59,014 nt of DNA from Nevskiaceae bacterium (GCA_018883185.1 VEQP01000017.1:1-59014), one strand, 5' to 3'; shown: positions 23,261 through 32,791, counted from the first letter of the stretch. The notes: generated by a model not told the origin, from the sequence alone. Made by a program: numbers and translations.

Positions 23261-24708
23261 CTGCGTCCGTAGGTGTCCTCGAAGCGCACGATGTCATCTT
23301 CGCCGAGATAACTACCGGACTGCACCTCGATGATCTCGAGTGGCACCTTGCCCGGGTTGGCGAGCCGATGGGTCTCGCCGAGTGGGATGTAGGTGCTTTG
23401 GTTCTCGGTGAGCATCAGCGTCTTCTCGCCGCAGCGTACTTCGGCCGTGCCCCGCACGACGATCCAGTGTTCCGCGCGGTGATGGTGCATCTGCAGGCTC
23501 AGCGACGCGCCCGGTTTGACCATGATGCGCTTCACCTGGAAGCGATCGCCCATGTCGATGCTGTCGTACCAACCCCAAGGCCGGTGGACCTTGCGATGCT
23601 GGCTGTGCTCGCCGCGGCCGCTGCTGCTGAGTTCGCCGACGATTTTTTTGACCGCCTGGCTGTGATTGCGATGGCTGACGAGCACGGCGTCCGGGGTCTC
23701 GACGACGACGATGTCTTCGAGGCCGATAGCGCCGACCAGCCGGTGCGTGGCATGTACCAAGGTGTTGCGAGTGCCGTTCAGCAATACATCGCCTGAGGTG
23801 ACGTTACCGGCGTCGTCCTTGTCGCCGACCTGCCAGACGGCTTCCCAGGCGCCGAGATCACTCCAGCCCGCCGCGCAGGGGACCATGCGCACGGCAATCT
23901 TTGAGCCCGGGCAACGCTCCATCACGGCGTAGTCGATGGATTCCGATGGCACTTGGGCGAAAGCCTCGCGGTTCGGACGGATGAACTTGCCGTCGACCTT
24001 GCGCGCATCGAACGCGGCGCGTGTCGCCTCGAGGATGTCCGGTCGGAAGTTGCCGAGCGCCTTCAGCCAGGTGCTGGCCCGCAAGACGAAAATGCCGGCG
24101 TTCCAGTAATAACCGCCCTCGTCGAGATAGCGCACGGCCGTGGCAAGATCGGGCTTCTCGACAAACTGCTCGACCGCGGCAGCAGTGCCGTGGGTTGAAG
24201 AGGTCGCGCCGCTGCAGCGGATGTAGCCGAAGCCCGTCTCCGGTCGCTCTGGCGCGATGCCGAGTACCACGATGTCTCCGCTGGCCGCAGCTTCAGCGGC
24301 CGTAGCGAGCGCCGCTGTAAAGGATGCTGGATCACGCACGGTCTGATCGGCGGGGGTCACGACCAATACCGGATCGTCGCCCGCGACGCTGGCGTGCAGC
24401 GCGGCGAGTGTAATGGCGGGTGCCGTATTGCGACCGAGCGGTTCGAGGATCACGTGTGCGGGTTCGCAGCGGATTTCGCGCAGCTGATCGACGATGAGGA
24501 AGCGGTGCTCCTCCCCGCCTACCACGAGGGGCGGCTGCACCGCGGCGCCGGTGCTGGCGAGTGCTGCCACGCGCTGTGCCGTCTGCTGCAGCAGGCTCGT
24601 GTTGCCATCGAGGATCAGGAATTGCTTCGGGTAGCCCTCGCGTGACAACGGCCAGAGGCGAGTGCCGGAGCCACCGGCCAGGATGACGGGCTGCAGGGAG
24701 TTTTTCAT
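23251..24708 (-). CDS. manC: Mannose-1-phosphate guanylyltransferase / mannose-6-phosphate isomerase
   Basis: A 485-residue bifunctional enzyme that makes GDP-mannose for surface polysaccharides. The N-terminal nucleotidyltransferase has the signature ILAGGSGTRLWPLSRE at 9-24 followed by YPKQFL. The C-terminal cupin isomerase carries RPWGWYDSIDMGDRFQVKRI, then LSLQMHHHRAEHWIVVRG. The full length fits the ManC/AlgA/CpsB family. It starts 4 nt after the stop of the S9 peptidase gene, so they share a transcript. No other polysaccharide genes are in the window. Confidence 0.94.
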   Translation of the reverse strand: MKNSLQPVILAGGSGTRLWPLSREGYPKQFLILDGNTSLLQQTAQRVAALASTGAAVQPPLVVGGEEHRFLIVDQLREIRCEPAHVILEPLGRNTAPAITLAALHASVAGDDPVLVVTPADQTVRDPASFTAALATAAEAAASGDIVVLGIAPERPETGFGYIRCSGATSSTHGTAAAVEQFVEKPDLATAVRYLDEGGYYWNAGIFVLRASTWLKALGNFRPDILEATRAAFDARKVDGKFIRPNREAFAQVPSESIDYAVMERCPGSKIAVRMVPCAAGWSDLGAWEAVWQVGDKDDAGNVTSGDVLLNGTRNTLVHATHRLVGAIGLEDIVVVETPDAVLVSHRNHSQAVKKIVGELSSSGRGEHSQHRKVHRPWGWYDSIDMGDRFQVKRIMVKPGASLSLQMHHHRAEHWIVVRGTAEVRCGEKTLMLTENQSTYIPLGETHRLANPGKVPLEIIEVQSGSYLGEDDIVRFEDTYGRSQP

Positions 24709-24712
24709 GCGG

Positions 24713-26845
24713 CTATTTTACGCGATCTGTTGTCTGCAGGTGCTCCTGCAGCCAGTCGAGCACCGCGGCGTGCCATTGCACGCTGTTGGCGGGCTTCAGG
24801 ATCCAGTGGTTCTCGTCCGGGAAAAACAGCAGCCGGCTCTTCACGCCTTGCCGCTGCAGGGCGGTGAAGGTGGCAAGGCCCTGAATGTAGGGCACGCGGT
24901 AGTCGAGCGCCCCGTGAGTCACGAGCATCGGCGTGCGCCAGCGGGTGACGTAATCGGCGGGGTTGAACTTTTCGTGGATGCGCGGGGCGGCGTAGTACGG
25001 GCCGCCGTTCTCCCACTCGGTGAACCACAGTTCCTCGGTGCCGTAGTACATGCTGCGCTGGTCGAAGATACCGGCGTGGTTGACGATGCAGCGGAAGCGC
25101 TCGGGCCAGTTGCCAGCGATCCAGTTCTGCATGAAACCGCCATACGATGCCCCGAGCGAACAGGCGCGCTCGCCATCGAGCCAGTCGTATTTGTTGACGG
25201 CGGCCTCGAGGCCTTTTTGCAGGTCGACGAGCGGCTTGCCGCCCCAGTCCTGACTGATCGAGTCGGTGAAGGATTGGCCGTAGCCCGGTGATCCATGGAA
25301 ATCGATGAATACGACGCCGTAGCCCGCGCCGGCGTAGACCTGTGCGTTCCAACGCCAAGACCATTGGTTGGCAAAACTGACCTGCGGTCCGCCGTGCACG
25401 ATGAAGGCGATAGGATATTTTTGGCCCGGTTTATAGCCGTGCGGTTTCATCACGTGGCCGTACACGGTCTCGTCATTCCAACCCTTGAACGAGAATTGCT
25501 CGAACTCGCTGAGGCGACGCGCCTGGAGGCGAGCGGCGTTGACGGCGGTGAGTCGACGTAGCGGTTGGCCCGCATCACGTGGCCGCGCCTCGAGTAGGTA
25601 GAGATCGGGCGGTGAGTCGAGCGCCGCCCATTCGATGACGACACCATCGCGCGTGGCGCTGAATGCAGCGACTTGACCGCGACTCAAGCGCGTCGTGCGT
25701 CGGCCTGTGGTCGGGTCGATTTCGAATAGCGCGACTTGGCCGATGTCATCGCTGGTGGCGAGCAGGCGCTTGCCATCGAAGGTGGTGCCCAACGTCGCCA
25801 CGGATCGATCCCAGTCGGCACTCAGCGCCCGCACGCGACCATCGGTGGCGCTGCGCAGCATGATCTGGAATCGATCGGCCTCGAACCCCGGCCGCGTCAT
25901 TGCGAGCCACGCGAGATCGCCATTGGCGAGGAACACAGGCTGCGCATCCCAGGCCGGATTGTCGGCTGTCAGGTTGCGTGCTGCGCTGGAGCCGTCGGCG
26001 GGCACTTCGTAAAGGTCGAAATTTGTCGACCAGGCCTCGCCTCGATCGGCGAGACGCGCGCTGAACACGAGCCGCGTGCCGTCGGGGCTGAACGCATAGT
26101 CCTCGTCGCCGCCGAAGGGCTTCGAGGGCACGTGGCCTCGAACGGCAGCCGAGACGTTGACCGGCGCTCCGGCTCGCCGGTCGGCGCCGAGCGGCGCAGT
26201 GAACAGCATCGACAGCGTGCCGTCCCTCCAAGTGTCCCAATGACGCACGAACAGTTGATCGTAACTTTGGCCTGAGGCTTTTTTGCTGCGCTCTGCGGCA
26301 AGCCGATCGCTGGTGCATTTCAGATCGGCGCAGTCAGGAAACACTTCGAGCGAGACGGCAATGCGATCGCCGCGAGGGGAGATTTCGAATGAGCCCACAT
26401 CGAGCGGCAGCTCCGTGACGGGCTGCGCCTCACCGCCCGCAAGGCTGAGGAACCACACCTGCGAGGAGCCGCTGCGGCTCGAAAGAAAATAAACGCCGGA
26501 GCCATCCGGTGACCAGCGGGCCGAGGAATCGCTGCCCGGGTGCTGCGTCAGGCGCCGGGCCACTGGCGCGGCGGCTCCCGTTTCGACCAGCCAGAGATCG
26601 GTGCGTCCGCGGTTGGCGGCCATGTCGGTCTCGCGCAGGCTGAACACGACGAGGCGACCGTCCGGCGACACACGGGGGTCGGCGACGCGAGCCAGTTGCA
26701 CCAGATCCTCAGGGGTGAAGGCGCTCGAGCCGGGCGTGGCCTGCGTGGCGGCTTGGGCTGCGCGCGCGGTCAGAAGGCTCGCCGCGGCGACGAGCGTCAG
26801 GGCGGCAGCCAGCAACGGGCGGGTGCGATGAGAAATGACGGCCAT
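24713..26845 (-). CDS. S9 family (prolyl oligopeptidase) exported peptidase
   Basis: A 710-residue protein with a signal peptide (to about residue 32, ending RAAQA), an N-terminal beta-propeller with repeated DPRVSPDGRLVVF-like blades, and a C-terminal alpha/beta hydrolase. The catalytic triad can be placed: S567 in LGASYGGFMQNW, D648 in HGALDYRVPY and H680 in PDENHWILKP. Such dipeptidyl/acylaminoacyl peptidases clip peptides in the periplasm. The ATG at 26845 has GGAG 9 nt upstream. It lies directly upstream of manC. Confidence 0.92.
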   Translation of the reverse strand: MAVISHRTRPLLAAALTLVAAASLLTARAAQAATQATPGSSAFTPEDLVQLARVADPRVSPDGRLVVFSLRETDMAANRGRTDLWLVETGAAAPVARRLTQHPGSDSSARWSPDGSGVYFLSSRSGSSQVWFLSLAGGEAQPVTELPLDVGSFEISPRGDRIAVSLEVFPDCADLKCTSDRLAAERSKKASGQSYDQLFVRHWDTWRDGTLSMLFTAPLGADRRAGAPVNVSAAVRGHVPSKPFGGDEDYAFSPDGTRLVFSARLADRGEAWSTNFDLYEVPADGSSAARNLTADNPAWDAQPVFLANGDLAWLAMTRPGFEADRFQIMLRSATDGRVRALSADWDRSVATLGTTFDGKRLLATSDDIGQVALFEIDPTTGRRTTRLSRGQVAAFSATRDGVVIEWAALDSPPDLYLLEARPRDAGQPLRRLTAVNAARLQARRLSEFEQFSFKGWNDETVYGHVMKPHGYKPGQKYPIAFIVHGGPQVSFANQWSWRWNAQVYAGAGYGVVFIDFHGSPGYGQSFTDSISQDWGGKPLVDLQKGLEAAVNKYDWLDGERACSLGASYGGFMQNWIAGNWPERFRCIVNHAGIFDQRSMYYGTEELWFTEWENGGPYYAAPRIHEKFNPADYVTRWRTPMLVTHGALDYRVPYIQGLATFTALQRQGVKSRLLFFPDENHWILKPANSVQWHAAVLDWLQEHLQTTDRVK

Positions 26846-26910
26846 GGTTGTGCTCCAAGGGCGGGGTCGGTAAAACGTTCCCCCCATTGTAGTCGAGGAC
26901 CCCGGCAGCG

Positions 26911-27603
26911 ATGTCCCTCCGCGTAAAAGCCGTCTGTTTTGATCTGGATGACACGCTGTGGCCGGTGCAGCCCGTCCTGCAGCGTGCGGAGCGCTTGATG
27001 CACGAGTTTCTCGAGCGCGAGCACCCGCGCCTCGCAGCCTGTTTCGGGTCGCAGGAGCTGTGGGAGGAACGCATGAGTCTCGCCCGTGAGCATCCGCAGT
27101 TCGCGCACCACATGACGTGGTTGCGCACTGAGGCGCTGCGCCGTCTCGCAGTCCGCCACGCGCATGATCCGGCGGTAGGGGAGGCTGCCTTCAGCGTGTT
27201 CAAGGCGGCGCGCAACGAGGTGGACGTGTACGCTGATGTCACGCCGTCGCTGCAACGACTGGCTCAAAGATTTAGGCTCGCCACGTTTTCGAACGGCAAC
27301 GCCGATGTGGACGCCATGTCGATCGGCAACCATTTCGAGGTCACCTTGAACGCCGAATCAGTCGGCTATGCCAAGCCCCACGTGGAAGCGTTTCTGGCGA
27401 TCTCGCGGGCACTCGGCTTGCCGCCTAGGGAAATTCTCTACGTAGGCGATAGCCCACAGGCCGACGTGCAGGGCGCGCTCGGGGCCGGATGCCGCGCCGT
27501 ATGGGTCAATCGGCAGGGAAGCGAATGGCCGGCTCAACTCGAAGCGCGAGCCGATCTCGAAGTGGCGTCGCTCACCGAGCTTGTCGATCACCTGCACGGG
27601 TAA
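26911..27603 (+). CDS. HAD family phosphatase, YigB-like
   Basis: A 230-residue HAD hydrolase. Motif I is FDLDDTLW with the nucleophile D11 and acid/base D13. Motif II is ATFSNGNADV. The motif III Lys falls in GYAKPHVEAF, and motif IV is ILYVGDSPQADVQGA. Overall it resembles YigB, the flavin-pathway phosphatase that acts on 5-amino-6-(5-phospho-D-ribitylamino)uracil, but HAD substrates cannot be read safely from sequence. It is divergent from the S9 peptidase. Its 3' end overlaps the convergent membrane protein gene by 32 nt. Confidence 0.85.
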   Translation: MSLRVKAVCFDLDDTLWPVQPVLQRAERLMHEFLEREHPRLAACFGSQELWEERMSLAREHPQFAHHMTWLRTEALRRLAVRHAHDPAVGEAAFSVFKAARNEVDVYADVTPSLQRLAQRFRLATFSNGNADVDAMSIGNHFEVTLNAESVGYAKPHVEAFLAISRALGLPPREILYVGDSPQADVQGALGAGCRAVWVNRQGSEWPAQLEARADLEVASLTELVDHLHG

Positions 27604-28279
27604 GTTGCCACAGCGTCAAAATCGCCCCGCCGTGGATGAAGACCTCGCCGAGATTGTCTAGCTTGTGGCGGTTCAGCGCCGGGATGGCGACCGTGAGAAG
27701 CATGGCGATTCCCCCAAGCGAGAGCCAGGGTAGGCCGCGCCGCAGCCACAGCAGCGCGCCGACCAAGATGGTGACGAAGCAGGTGACGATCGGTGCGATC
27801 GGCGGGCCATCACTCGGCACCAAGGCTTGGGTCGCACTGCAGCGATTGGCCTCGGTGACCGTGCCGCTGTAGCGGATGAGGTCGAATTCGCAGACCGGGT
27901 AGATATCTTTGGTCCAGAACAGCGGCAGGTCATGCAGTACAAGCGCCGTGGTCAGTAGACAAAAACCGCCCATGACCCACTTGCGCGAGACGAACTCGAA
28001 GTTCGCAAGGCGGAGGATCGAACCGCAAGTGATGATCAGCCAACAGCCCGAGAGCCAGTGAGCCCAGAAGGCCGGCCAGCTGAGTGCATAGAGCAGATCG
28101 CCGAAGCCGATGACGATACCGGCAGCGACTCGCAGGTTGTCCCAGATCAGGAAAAACTGCGGGAACAGCAGCACCAGCGCGCCGGGGTTACGGCTGCGGC
28201 GATAGATGCTGAGCAGCCAGACGAACAGCGCGAGCTGGGCGAGCCCAAACGCCAGAAACATCACACTGTACATCGGCAT
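27572..28279 (-). CDS. Hypothetical multi-span membrane protein
   Basis: A 235-residue integral membrane protein with about six or seven predicted spans (for example VMFLAFGLAQLALFVWLL, WVMGGFCLLTTALVL and IVTCFVTILVGALLW). Two Cys (CEFDLIRYSG and EANRC) lie in a loop and might form a disulfide. I do not recognise the family. The ATG at 28279 is favoured by a GGGAGG ribosome site 5 nt upstream, over a GTG at 28297 that overlaps the oxidoreductase stop. It is the last gene of a six-gene unit. Confidence 0.7.
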   Translation of the reverse strand: MPMYSVMFLAFGLAQLALFVWLLSIYRRSRNPGALVLLFPQFFLIWDNLRVAAGIVIGFGDLLYALSWPAFWAHWLSGCWLIITCGSILRLANFEFVSRKWVMGGFCLLTTALVLHDLPLFWTKDIYPVCEFDLIRYSGTVTEANRCSATQALVPSDGPPIAPIVTCFVTILVGALLWLRRGLPWLSLGGIAMLLTVAIPALNRHKLDNLGEVFIHGGAILTLWQLTRAGDRQAR

Positions 28280-28293
28280 CGGTGCCTCCCAAA

Positions 28294-29283
28294 TCACTCC
28301 AGGCTGACGATGATCTTGCCGAGCGCCTCTCGGCGCAGCAGCGTGGCGAGCGCGGCGCCGCCCTCGGCGAGCGGGAAGCGTGCCGAGATGCGCGGCCGGA
28401 TCCCGCCGCTCGCATACAGTTCGAGTAGACGTTGCATGTTGGCGTGATGACGCTTGGGCTCACGGGCCACCCAGGCACCCCAAAATACGCCGCGCACGTC
28501 GCAGCCCTTGAGCAGCAGCAGATTCAACGGGAACTTCGGAATCCCTGCGGGGAAGCCGATGACGAGGTAGCGCCCCTCCCAGGCGATAGCGCGCAGCGCG
28601 GGCTCTGCGTATTCGCCTCCCACGGGATCGTAGATCACATCGGCACCCTTCGCGCCGCAGGCTTCTTTGAACAGTGCAGCGAGTGCTCGGGTGTCGGTGA
28701 CCTCGGTCGGATACACGAGCGTCTCGTCCGCGCCATGTTCGCGCGCTACAGCCGCCTTGGCCGCTGAGGAGACCGCAGCGACGACTCGCGCGCCGCAGGC
28801 TTTGCCCAACTCCACCGCGGCGAGGCCGACGCCACCCGCCGCCCCGAGCACCAGCAAGGTTTCTCCGCGCTTCAATTGGGCCCGATCCTGCAAGGCATGC
28901 AGCGAGGTGCCATAGGTCAAGAGCAGTGCTGCGGCTGTTTCGAAGGGCATCGCCGCGGGGATCGCCATGCACTGGCTCGGTGTGGCGATGAGCCGCTCGG
29001 CGAGCCCGCCGTGGCTCGTGTGCACGAAGACTCGATCGCCGATGTTGAACGCCGTCACGTCCTCGCCCACGGCTTCGACGACACCGGCGACCTCGAGGCC
29101 CGGAGCGAACGGGCGCGGCGGACGGAACTGGTATTTGTCCTCGATCATCAGCGCATCGGGATAATTGAGACTGCAAGCCTTCACGGCAATGCGCAGTTCG
29201 CCCGCTTTGGGCATGGGCTCGGGCAGCTCCCGCAACACCAGTGTGTCCGGACCACCCGGTTGCTCGCTCAACAATGCTTTCAT
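28294..29283 (-). CDS. NADPH:quinone oxidoreductase family protein
   Basis: A 329-residue medium-chain dehydrogenase/reductase of the zinc-free quinone oxidoreductase group. It has a GroES-like N-terminal domain (PGLEVAGVVEAVGEDV), the cofactor-binding turn LVLGAAGGVGLAAVELGKAC near residues 147-166, and the second fingerprint DVIYDPVGGEYAEPAL. Catalytic zinc Cys ligands are absent, as expected. It overlaps the double-VOC gene upstream by 4 nt (ATGA). The likely role is NADPH-dependent reduction of an enone, quinone or acyl intermediate. The exact substrate is unknown. Confidence 0.9.
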   Translation of the reverse strand: MKALLSEQPGGPDTLVLRELPEPMPKAGELRIAVKACSLNYPDALMIEDKYQFRPPRPFAPGLEVAGVVEAVGEDVTAFNIGDRVFVHTSHGGLAERLIATPSQCMAIPAAMPFETAAALLLTYGTSLHALQDRAQLKRGETLLVLGAAGGVGLAAVELGKACGARVVAAVSSAAKAAVAREHGADETLVYPTEVTDTRALAALFKEACGAKGADVIYDPVGGEYAEPALRAIAWEGRYLVIGFPAGIPKFPLNLLLLKGCDVRGVFWGAWVAREPKRHHANMQRLLELYASGGIRPRISARFPLAEGGAALATLLRREALGKIIVSLE

Positions 29284-30257
29284 CGACGCTCCGTGAATTC
29301 GAATAATTCTTCGTTCGGGCCGCGCACCAGCATGACACGCTCCGCGTCGACATGCTGCGGTTCGGCCAGCACCGTGCCACCGATGCTGCGCAGCCGTGCG
29401 TGCAGGGCGTCGAGATCGGCCGTCTCATGGTGAAAGAGGGCAACTCCCAAGTGCCGTGGATGCATGCGCCCCTCTAGCCGACGCTGCGACAGGGTCCCAA
29501 AGTTCACGAGCAGGATCTTGCCGCTCGGCTCGTCGGCTTGCTGATACAACAAAAAATGCACGCGCGAGCCTGCCGGGATGCCGACGAGTTCGTTGACCTT
29601 GTCGCGAAACTCGGCCGGTGTCTCGGCGTCGGTGCCGATCGCCAGACCAAGCCCTTCGCCGTAGAAGCGCCGTGTCGCGGCAAGATCGCCGGCTACCACG
29701 CTGACCGTGGGCACTTCGCTGTACTTGCCGTGCGGTGATCCCGGGCGCATCTGCGAGGGCGGATGTCGATGGCCGACCATGATCAAGAGCGGCACGCCGT
29801 CCGGACCGAACAGCACGCACTCCTCGCTTTCCACCTCGCCGATCACGTGTCGTACCGGTGGCGAGCGCGCGATGCAGCCGGCGGCGACCATCTCGCGCCA
29901 GGCGTCGGTCGCCGGGCTGCGCACATAGAAGTCGACAGCCTTGGGACCGATGTCGAGCGGCGAGTCCGCACCGCCCAGCTGCGTGTCGAGACGGGCGACG
30001 CGCTGCGCGCGCGGCGTGAGTTGCAGCAGTCGCAGACGGCCGGTGGCGTAGCCGCCGCAAGAGAGTTCCACGATGCGTCCACTGCTGCCTGCCTCGAGGC
30101 CCCAGAAGCGACCCCGTTCGTGGCTCACTTCGCGATCGCTTTCGAGGCGCAGCCCCATCGTGTCGCGAAACAGGGTGAGTGCTTTGTCGAGATCCGAGAC
30201 GCCGACGGTGACGGCGCGCATGGCGGATACAGGGTGTCTGACGTGTCGGTTATCCAT
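29280..30257 (-). CDS. Double VOC-domain (glyoxalase/dioxygenase-like) protein
   Basis: A 325-residue protein with two vicinal-oxygen-chelate repeats. The first (about residues 12-160) starts MRAVTVGVSDLDKALTLFRD and ends in CVLFGPDGVPLLIMV. The second (about residues 185-320) starts VPTVSVVAGDLAATRRFYGE, contains HPRHLGVALFHHET and ends in MLVRGPNEELFEF. Such proteins can be metal-dependent lyases, isomerases or ring-cleaving dioxygenases. In the first repeat the usual first His is replaced, so metal binding may rest on the second repeat. The start at 30257 lies 10 nt after the MFS stop. Confidence 0.82.
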   Translation of the reverse strand: MDNRHVRHPVSAMRAVTVGVSDLDKALTLFRDTMGLRLESDREVSHERGRFWGLEAGSSGRIVELSCGGYATGRLRLLQLTPRAQRVARLDTQLGGADSPLDIGPKAVDFYVRSPATDAWREMVAAGCIARSPPVRHVIGEVESEECVLFGPDGVPLLIMVGHRHPPSQMRPGSPHGKYSEVPTVSVVAGDLAATRRFYGEGLGLAIGTDAETPAEFRDKVNELVGIPAGSRVHFLLYQQADEPSGKILLVNFGTLSQRRLEGRMHPRHLGVALFHHETADLDALHARLRSIGGTVLAEPQHVDAERVMLVRGPNEELFEFTERR

Positions 30258-30267
30258 TAGCGACAGG

Positions 30268-31581
30268 CTACTCCGGCAACGGCCGACCGCGAGTCTCGAC
30301 GACCCAACGTGTCGCGAGCAACGCCGCCACCAGCGGCACTGCAGCGACCCAGACCACGGTCTGCGTAATGACAGCCGAGGAGCCGCCTGCACCGGCGGCG
30401 ATCGCCCCGACAGCAAAAGGACCGAACGCAGCGATCACGCGACCGATGTTGTAGCAAAAGCCCGAGGCGAGACCGCGGACACGCGTGGGGAAGAGCTCCG
30501 GCAGGTAGAACACCAAGGCGCTGAATACCCCGTAAACACCGAGGCCGACCACGAACAACATGGCGAGGCGGGTCTCGGGCGGCAACGGCAGGCCGAAGGC
30601 CAGCAGGATGGCTGCGGTCGACCAAAGAAAATAGGCGATGAAGGTCGGGCGTCGTCCCCAGTGCTTTGCGAGCGGGATCGCAGCCAGCGCGCCGAGCAGG
30701 CCGCCCAAGTTGAAGGCGTTCGAGGCGTTCGATTTCCAGGCTTCGGCGAGCCGCTGTGCAGCCTCGGGCGCAAGAGCCTCGGCACGGGCTACATCGCCCG
30801 CCAGCAGACCACCGAGCAGCGGCACGAAAGCATTTACGGCCCACCAACTGAGCAGCGCAGTCAACGACACGAGCAATGCGGCACGGGTCGCCCCACGTAG
30901 CGCTGGGCCGAACAACACAGACAGCCGCGGCGCTGCTTCGCCGCGACTCGTCTGCCAGCGTTCGCTTTCTTTGATGAACACGCGCACGGCGAGCGCGAGG
31001 AACACGGGCGCAAGACCGCAGAGGAACACATAGCGCCAGGAGTTTTGCGGATCATCGGCCAGCCACACACCCGCGATCTGGTAGTTGACGGCGCTCGCCA
31101 GCATGATCCCGAGCGGTGAGGCGGTCTGCAGCAACGCGCCGGCTTCGACCCGATGTTCTTCGGGTACCGTTTCAGCCACGAGTGCAGCGCCCACGGCCCA
31201 TTCGCCACCGATGCCGAGGCTGGTCAAGGCGCGGAACAGCGTGAGCTGCTCGATGCTGGTCGCAAAGGCGCAGAGTGTTGTGCCGAGCGCGTAGGCGAGG
31301 ATGGTAAGCATCAGTGCGAGGCGCCGGCCGTGTCGATCCGCAAGCCAGCCGAATAGCACGCCGCCGGCTGCCCAACCGAGCAGCAGCACGGCGGAGAGGA
31401 TGCCGGTCCAGTAAACCGTCGCCGCGCGTGCTTCGTCGGTGCCATGGGCGAGTCCGAGCAGCGTCGGTATGCAGTTCGAGGCCACGAAGTTGAACAGCAT
31501 GGCGTCGAAGACGTCGAAACCCCAGCCTAGCCAGGCGGCAGCGATTACCAACCACTGATACCGCGTCAGGCCTTTCAGCAC
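30268..31581 (-). CDS. MFS transporter, metabolite:H+ symporter type
   Basis: A 437-residue transporter with 12 predicted spans. It carries the loop 2-3 signature as LFGWLADRHGRRLAL and a TM4-5 region LTSLGIGGEWAVGAALVAE, typical of the aromatic acid/metabolite:H+ symporter branch. The central loop between TM6 and TM7 (about residues 190-230) is cytoplasmic. The GTG at 31581 is preceded by GGAGG with 5-nt spacing, and the start overlaps the NUDIX stop by 7 nt. A longer upstream frame is therefore rejected. It probably takes up an organic acid that the neighbouring enzymes process. Confidence 0.9.
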   Translation of the reverse strand: MLKGLTRYQWLVIAAAWLGWGFDVFDAMLFNFVASNCIPTLLGLAHGTDEARAATVYWTGILSAVLLLGWAAGGVLFGWLADRHGRRLALMLTILAYALGTTLCAFATSIEQLTLFRALTSLGIGGEWAVGAALVAETVPEEHRVEAGALLQTASPLGIMLASAVNYQIAGVWLADDPQNSWRYVFLCGLAPVFLALAVRVFIKESERWQTSRGEAAPRLSVLFGPALRGATRAALLVSLTALLSWWAVNAFVPLLGGLLAGDVARAEALAPEAAQRLAEAWKSNASNAFNLGGLLGALAAIPLAKHWGRRPTFIAYFLWSTAAILLAFGLPLPPETRLAMLFVVGLGVYGVFSALVFYLPELFPTRVRGLASGFCYNIGRVIAAFGPFAVGAIAAGAGGSSAVITQTVVWVAAVPLVAALLATRWVVETRGRPLPE

Positions 31582-32120
31582 GGCGCCTCCGCAACGTCCA
31601 TCTGCGCCAGCACTGCTGCCGCACGCAGTATCCCGAGGCAGGTTTTCGAATCTTCGATGTCGCCCCGCAGGCAGCGTTGCACCGCCTCCGCTAGCGGCAC
31701 CCAAAGCACCTCGAATACTTCGGCCGCCTCCGGTGCATCGGGCACGGGGGTCAACTCCGTTGCCAGATACAGGTAGATACGTTCGGTGAAAACACCCGGC
31801 GAACTCAAAGATACGCCGAGATCACGCCAGCAGGCTGCATGTCTGCCGGCCTCTTCGGCCAGCTCGCGCTCGGCTGTGCGTGCGGGGGCTTCGTCGGGCT
31901 CGAGGCGGCCCGCGGGCAACTCGATGACATAGCCGCCCGCGGCGTGTCGGTATTGGCGCAGCAGGCACACCTGCCGCGCGCCATCGACCGCGACCACGGC
32001 CGCTCCACCCGGATGGTGCAGTACCTCGAGGTCGGCGCGATGGCCGTTGGGCAGATCGACGGTGTCGACGGTGAGGCGCGTAACGCGGCCCGTGAACACT
32101 TCGCGCGAGCGGATCAGCAT
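31575..32120 (-). CDS. NUDIX hydrolase, ADP-ribose pyrophosphatase-like
   Basis: A 181-residue protein with a complete Nudix box at 71-92 (G71, E77, R85-E86, E89-E90, G92), which binds metal and cleaves nucleoside diphosphates linked to another group X. The N-terminal strand pattern and the Pro after the box region (SSPGVFTERIYLYLA) match ADP-ribose or ADP-sugar pyrophosphatases. It follows the AhpD-like gene after 6 nt and overlaps the MFS gene by 7 nt. The substrate is inferred from family only. Confidence 0.88.
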   Translation of the reverse strand: MLIRSREVFTGRVTRLTVDTVDLPNGHRADLEVLHHPGGAAVVAVDGARQVCLLRQYRHAAGGYVIELPAGRLEPDEAPARTAERELAEEAGRHAACWRDLGVSLSSPGVFTERIYLYLATELTPVPDAPEAAEVFEVLWVPLAEAVQRCLRGDIEDSKTCLGILRAAAVLAQMDVAEAPC

Positions 32121-32126
32121 CAGCCT

Positions 32127-32735
32127 TCAGCGCGACGCGGCAAGATATTCCTCGTTCGGCATCATGTCAGTGGCGGCCGCGAGGCGATTGGTCATATTGA
32201 AGAAAGCCGCGACCGAGATAATGTCCCACAGGTCACGATCATTGAAGCCTGCTTTGCGCAGGCGCTCGCGTGCGGGGCCGGTGTCGGCGGTTGGATCGAC
32301 GGTGAGTTGGTGCGCGAAGTCGAGCATCGCGCGCTGTCGTCGCGGCAGCCGTGCGATGCGATAGTTCATCACCAGTGCCTCGCCGAGCGAGGGGTCGCCC
32401 GACATCTCGCGCACCGCCTGGCCGTGTGCCGTAAGACAGTAGTAGCAGCGGTTGGCCGAGGAGACGACCACAGCGATCATCTCTCGCTCGAGCGGACTCA
32501 GACGCGAGTCGCCGAGCATCAGCTCGTTGTACATGCCGATGAAGGCCCGCAGCTTCTTTTGTTCGAAGCTGTACACCTTCAGCACGTTGGGCAGGAATCC
32601 GAGTTTCTCCTCGCAGACAGCAAAATATTTGCGCAGATCCGCATCCAGCGCAGCCCGCGCCGGGATCGGTAACTTCAGCGCGACGGCCGCGCGCGGTTGC
32701 GCCTTGTATCGGCGAGGCCTACGGGATGATTCCAT
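32127..32735 (-). CDS. Peroxidase-related / carboxymuconolactone decarboxylase-like (AhpD fold) protein
   Basis: A protein of about 202 residues with an all-helical AhpD-like fold. The redox motif is CYYC followed by LTAHG, giving a thiol pair and a His as in AhpD proton relays. The flanking helices LSPLEREMIAVVVSSANR and DRDLWDIISVAAFFNMTNRL fit the uncharacterised peroxidase-related family. The ATG at 32735 has AGGG 6 nt upstream; an ATG at 32759 would add eight residues. It is probably the first gene of the six-gene unit running down to 27572, perhaps for peroxide or thiol protection. Confidence 0.85.
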   Translation of the reverse strand: MESSRRPRRYKAQPRAAVALKLPIPARAALDADLRKYFAVCEEKLGFLPNVLKVYSFEQKKLRAFIGMYNELMLGDSRLSPLEREMIAVVVSSANRCYYCLTAHGQAVREMSGDPSLGEALVMNYRIARLPRRQRAMLDFAHQLTVDPTADTGPARERLRKAGFNDRDLWDIISVAAFFNMTNRLAAATDMMPNEEYLAASR

Positions 32736-32791
32736 GGATGACCCTGCGTCAGGTGGCATGCGCGCACACTGCGCGCAGGGGCAACCGTTGA

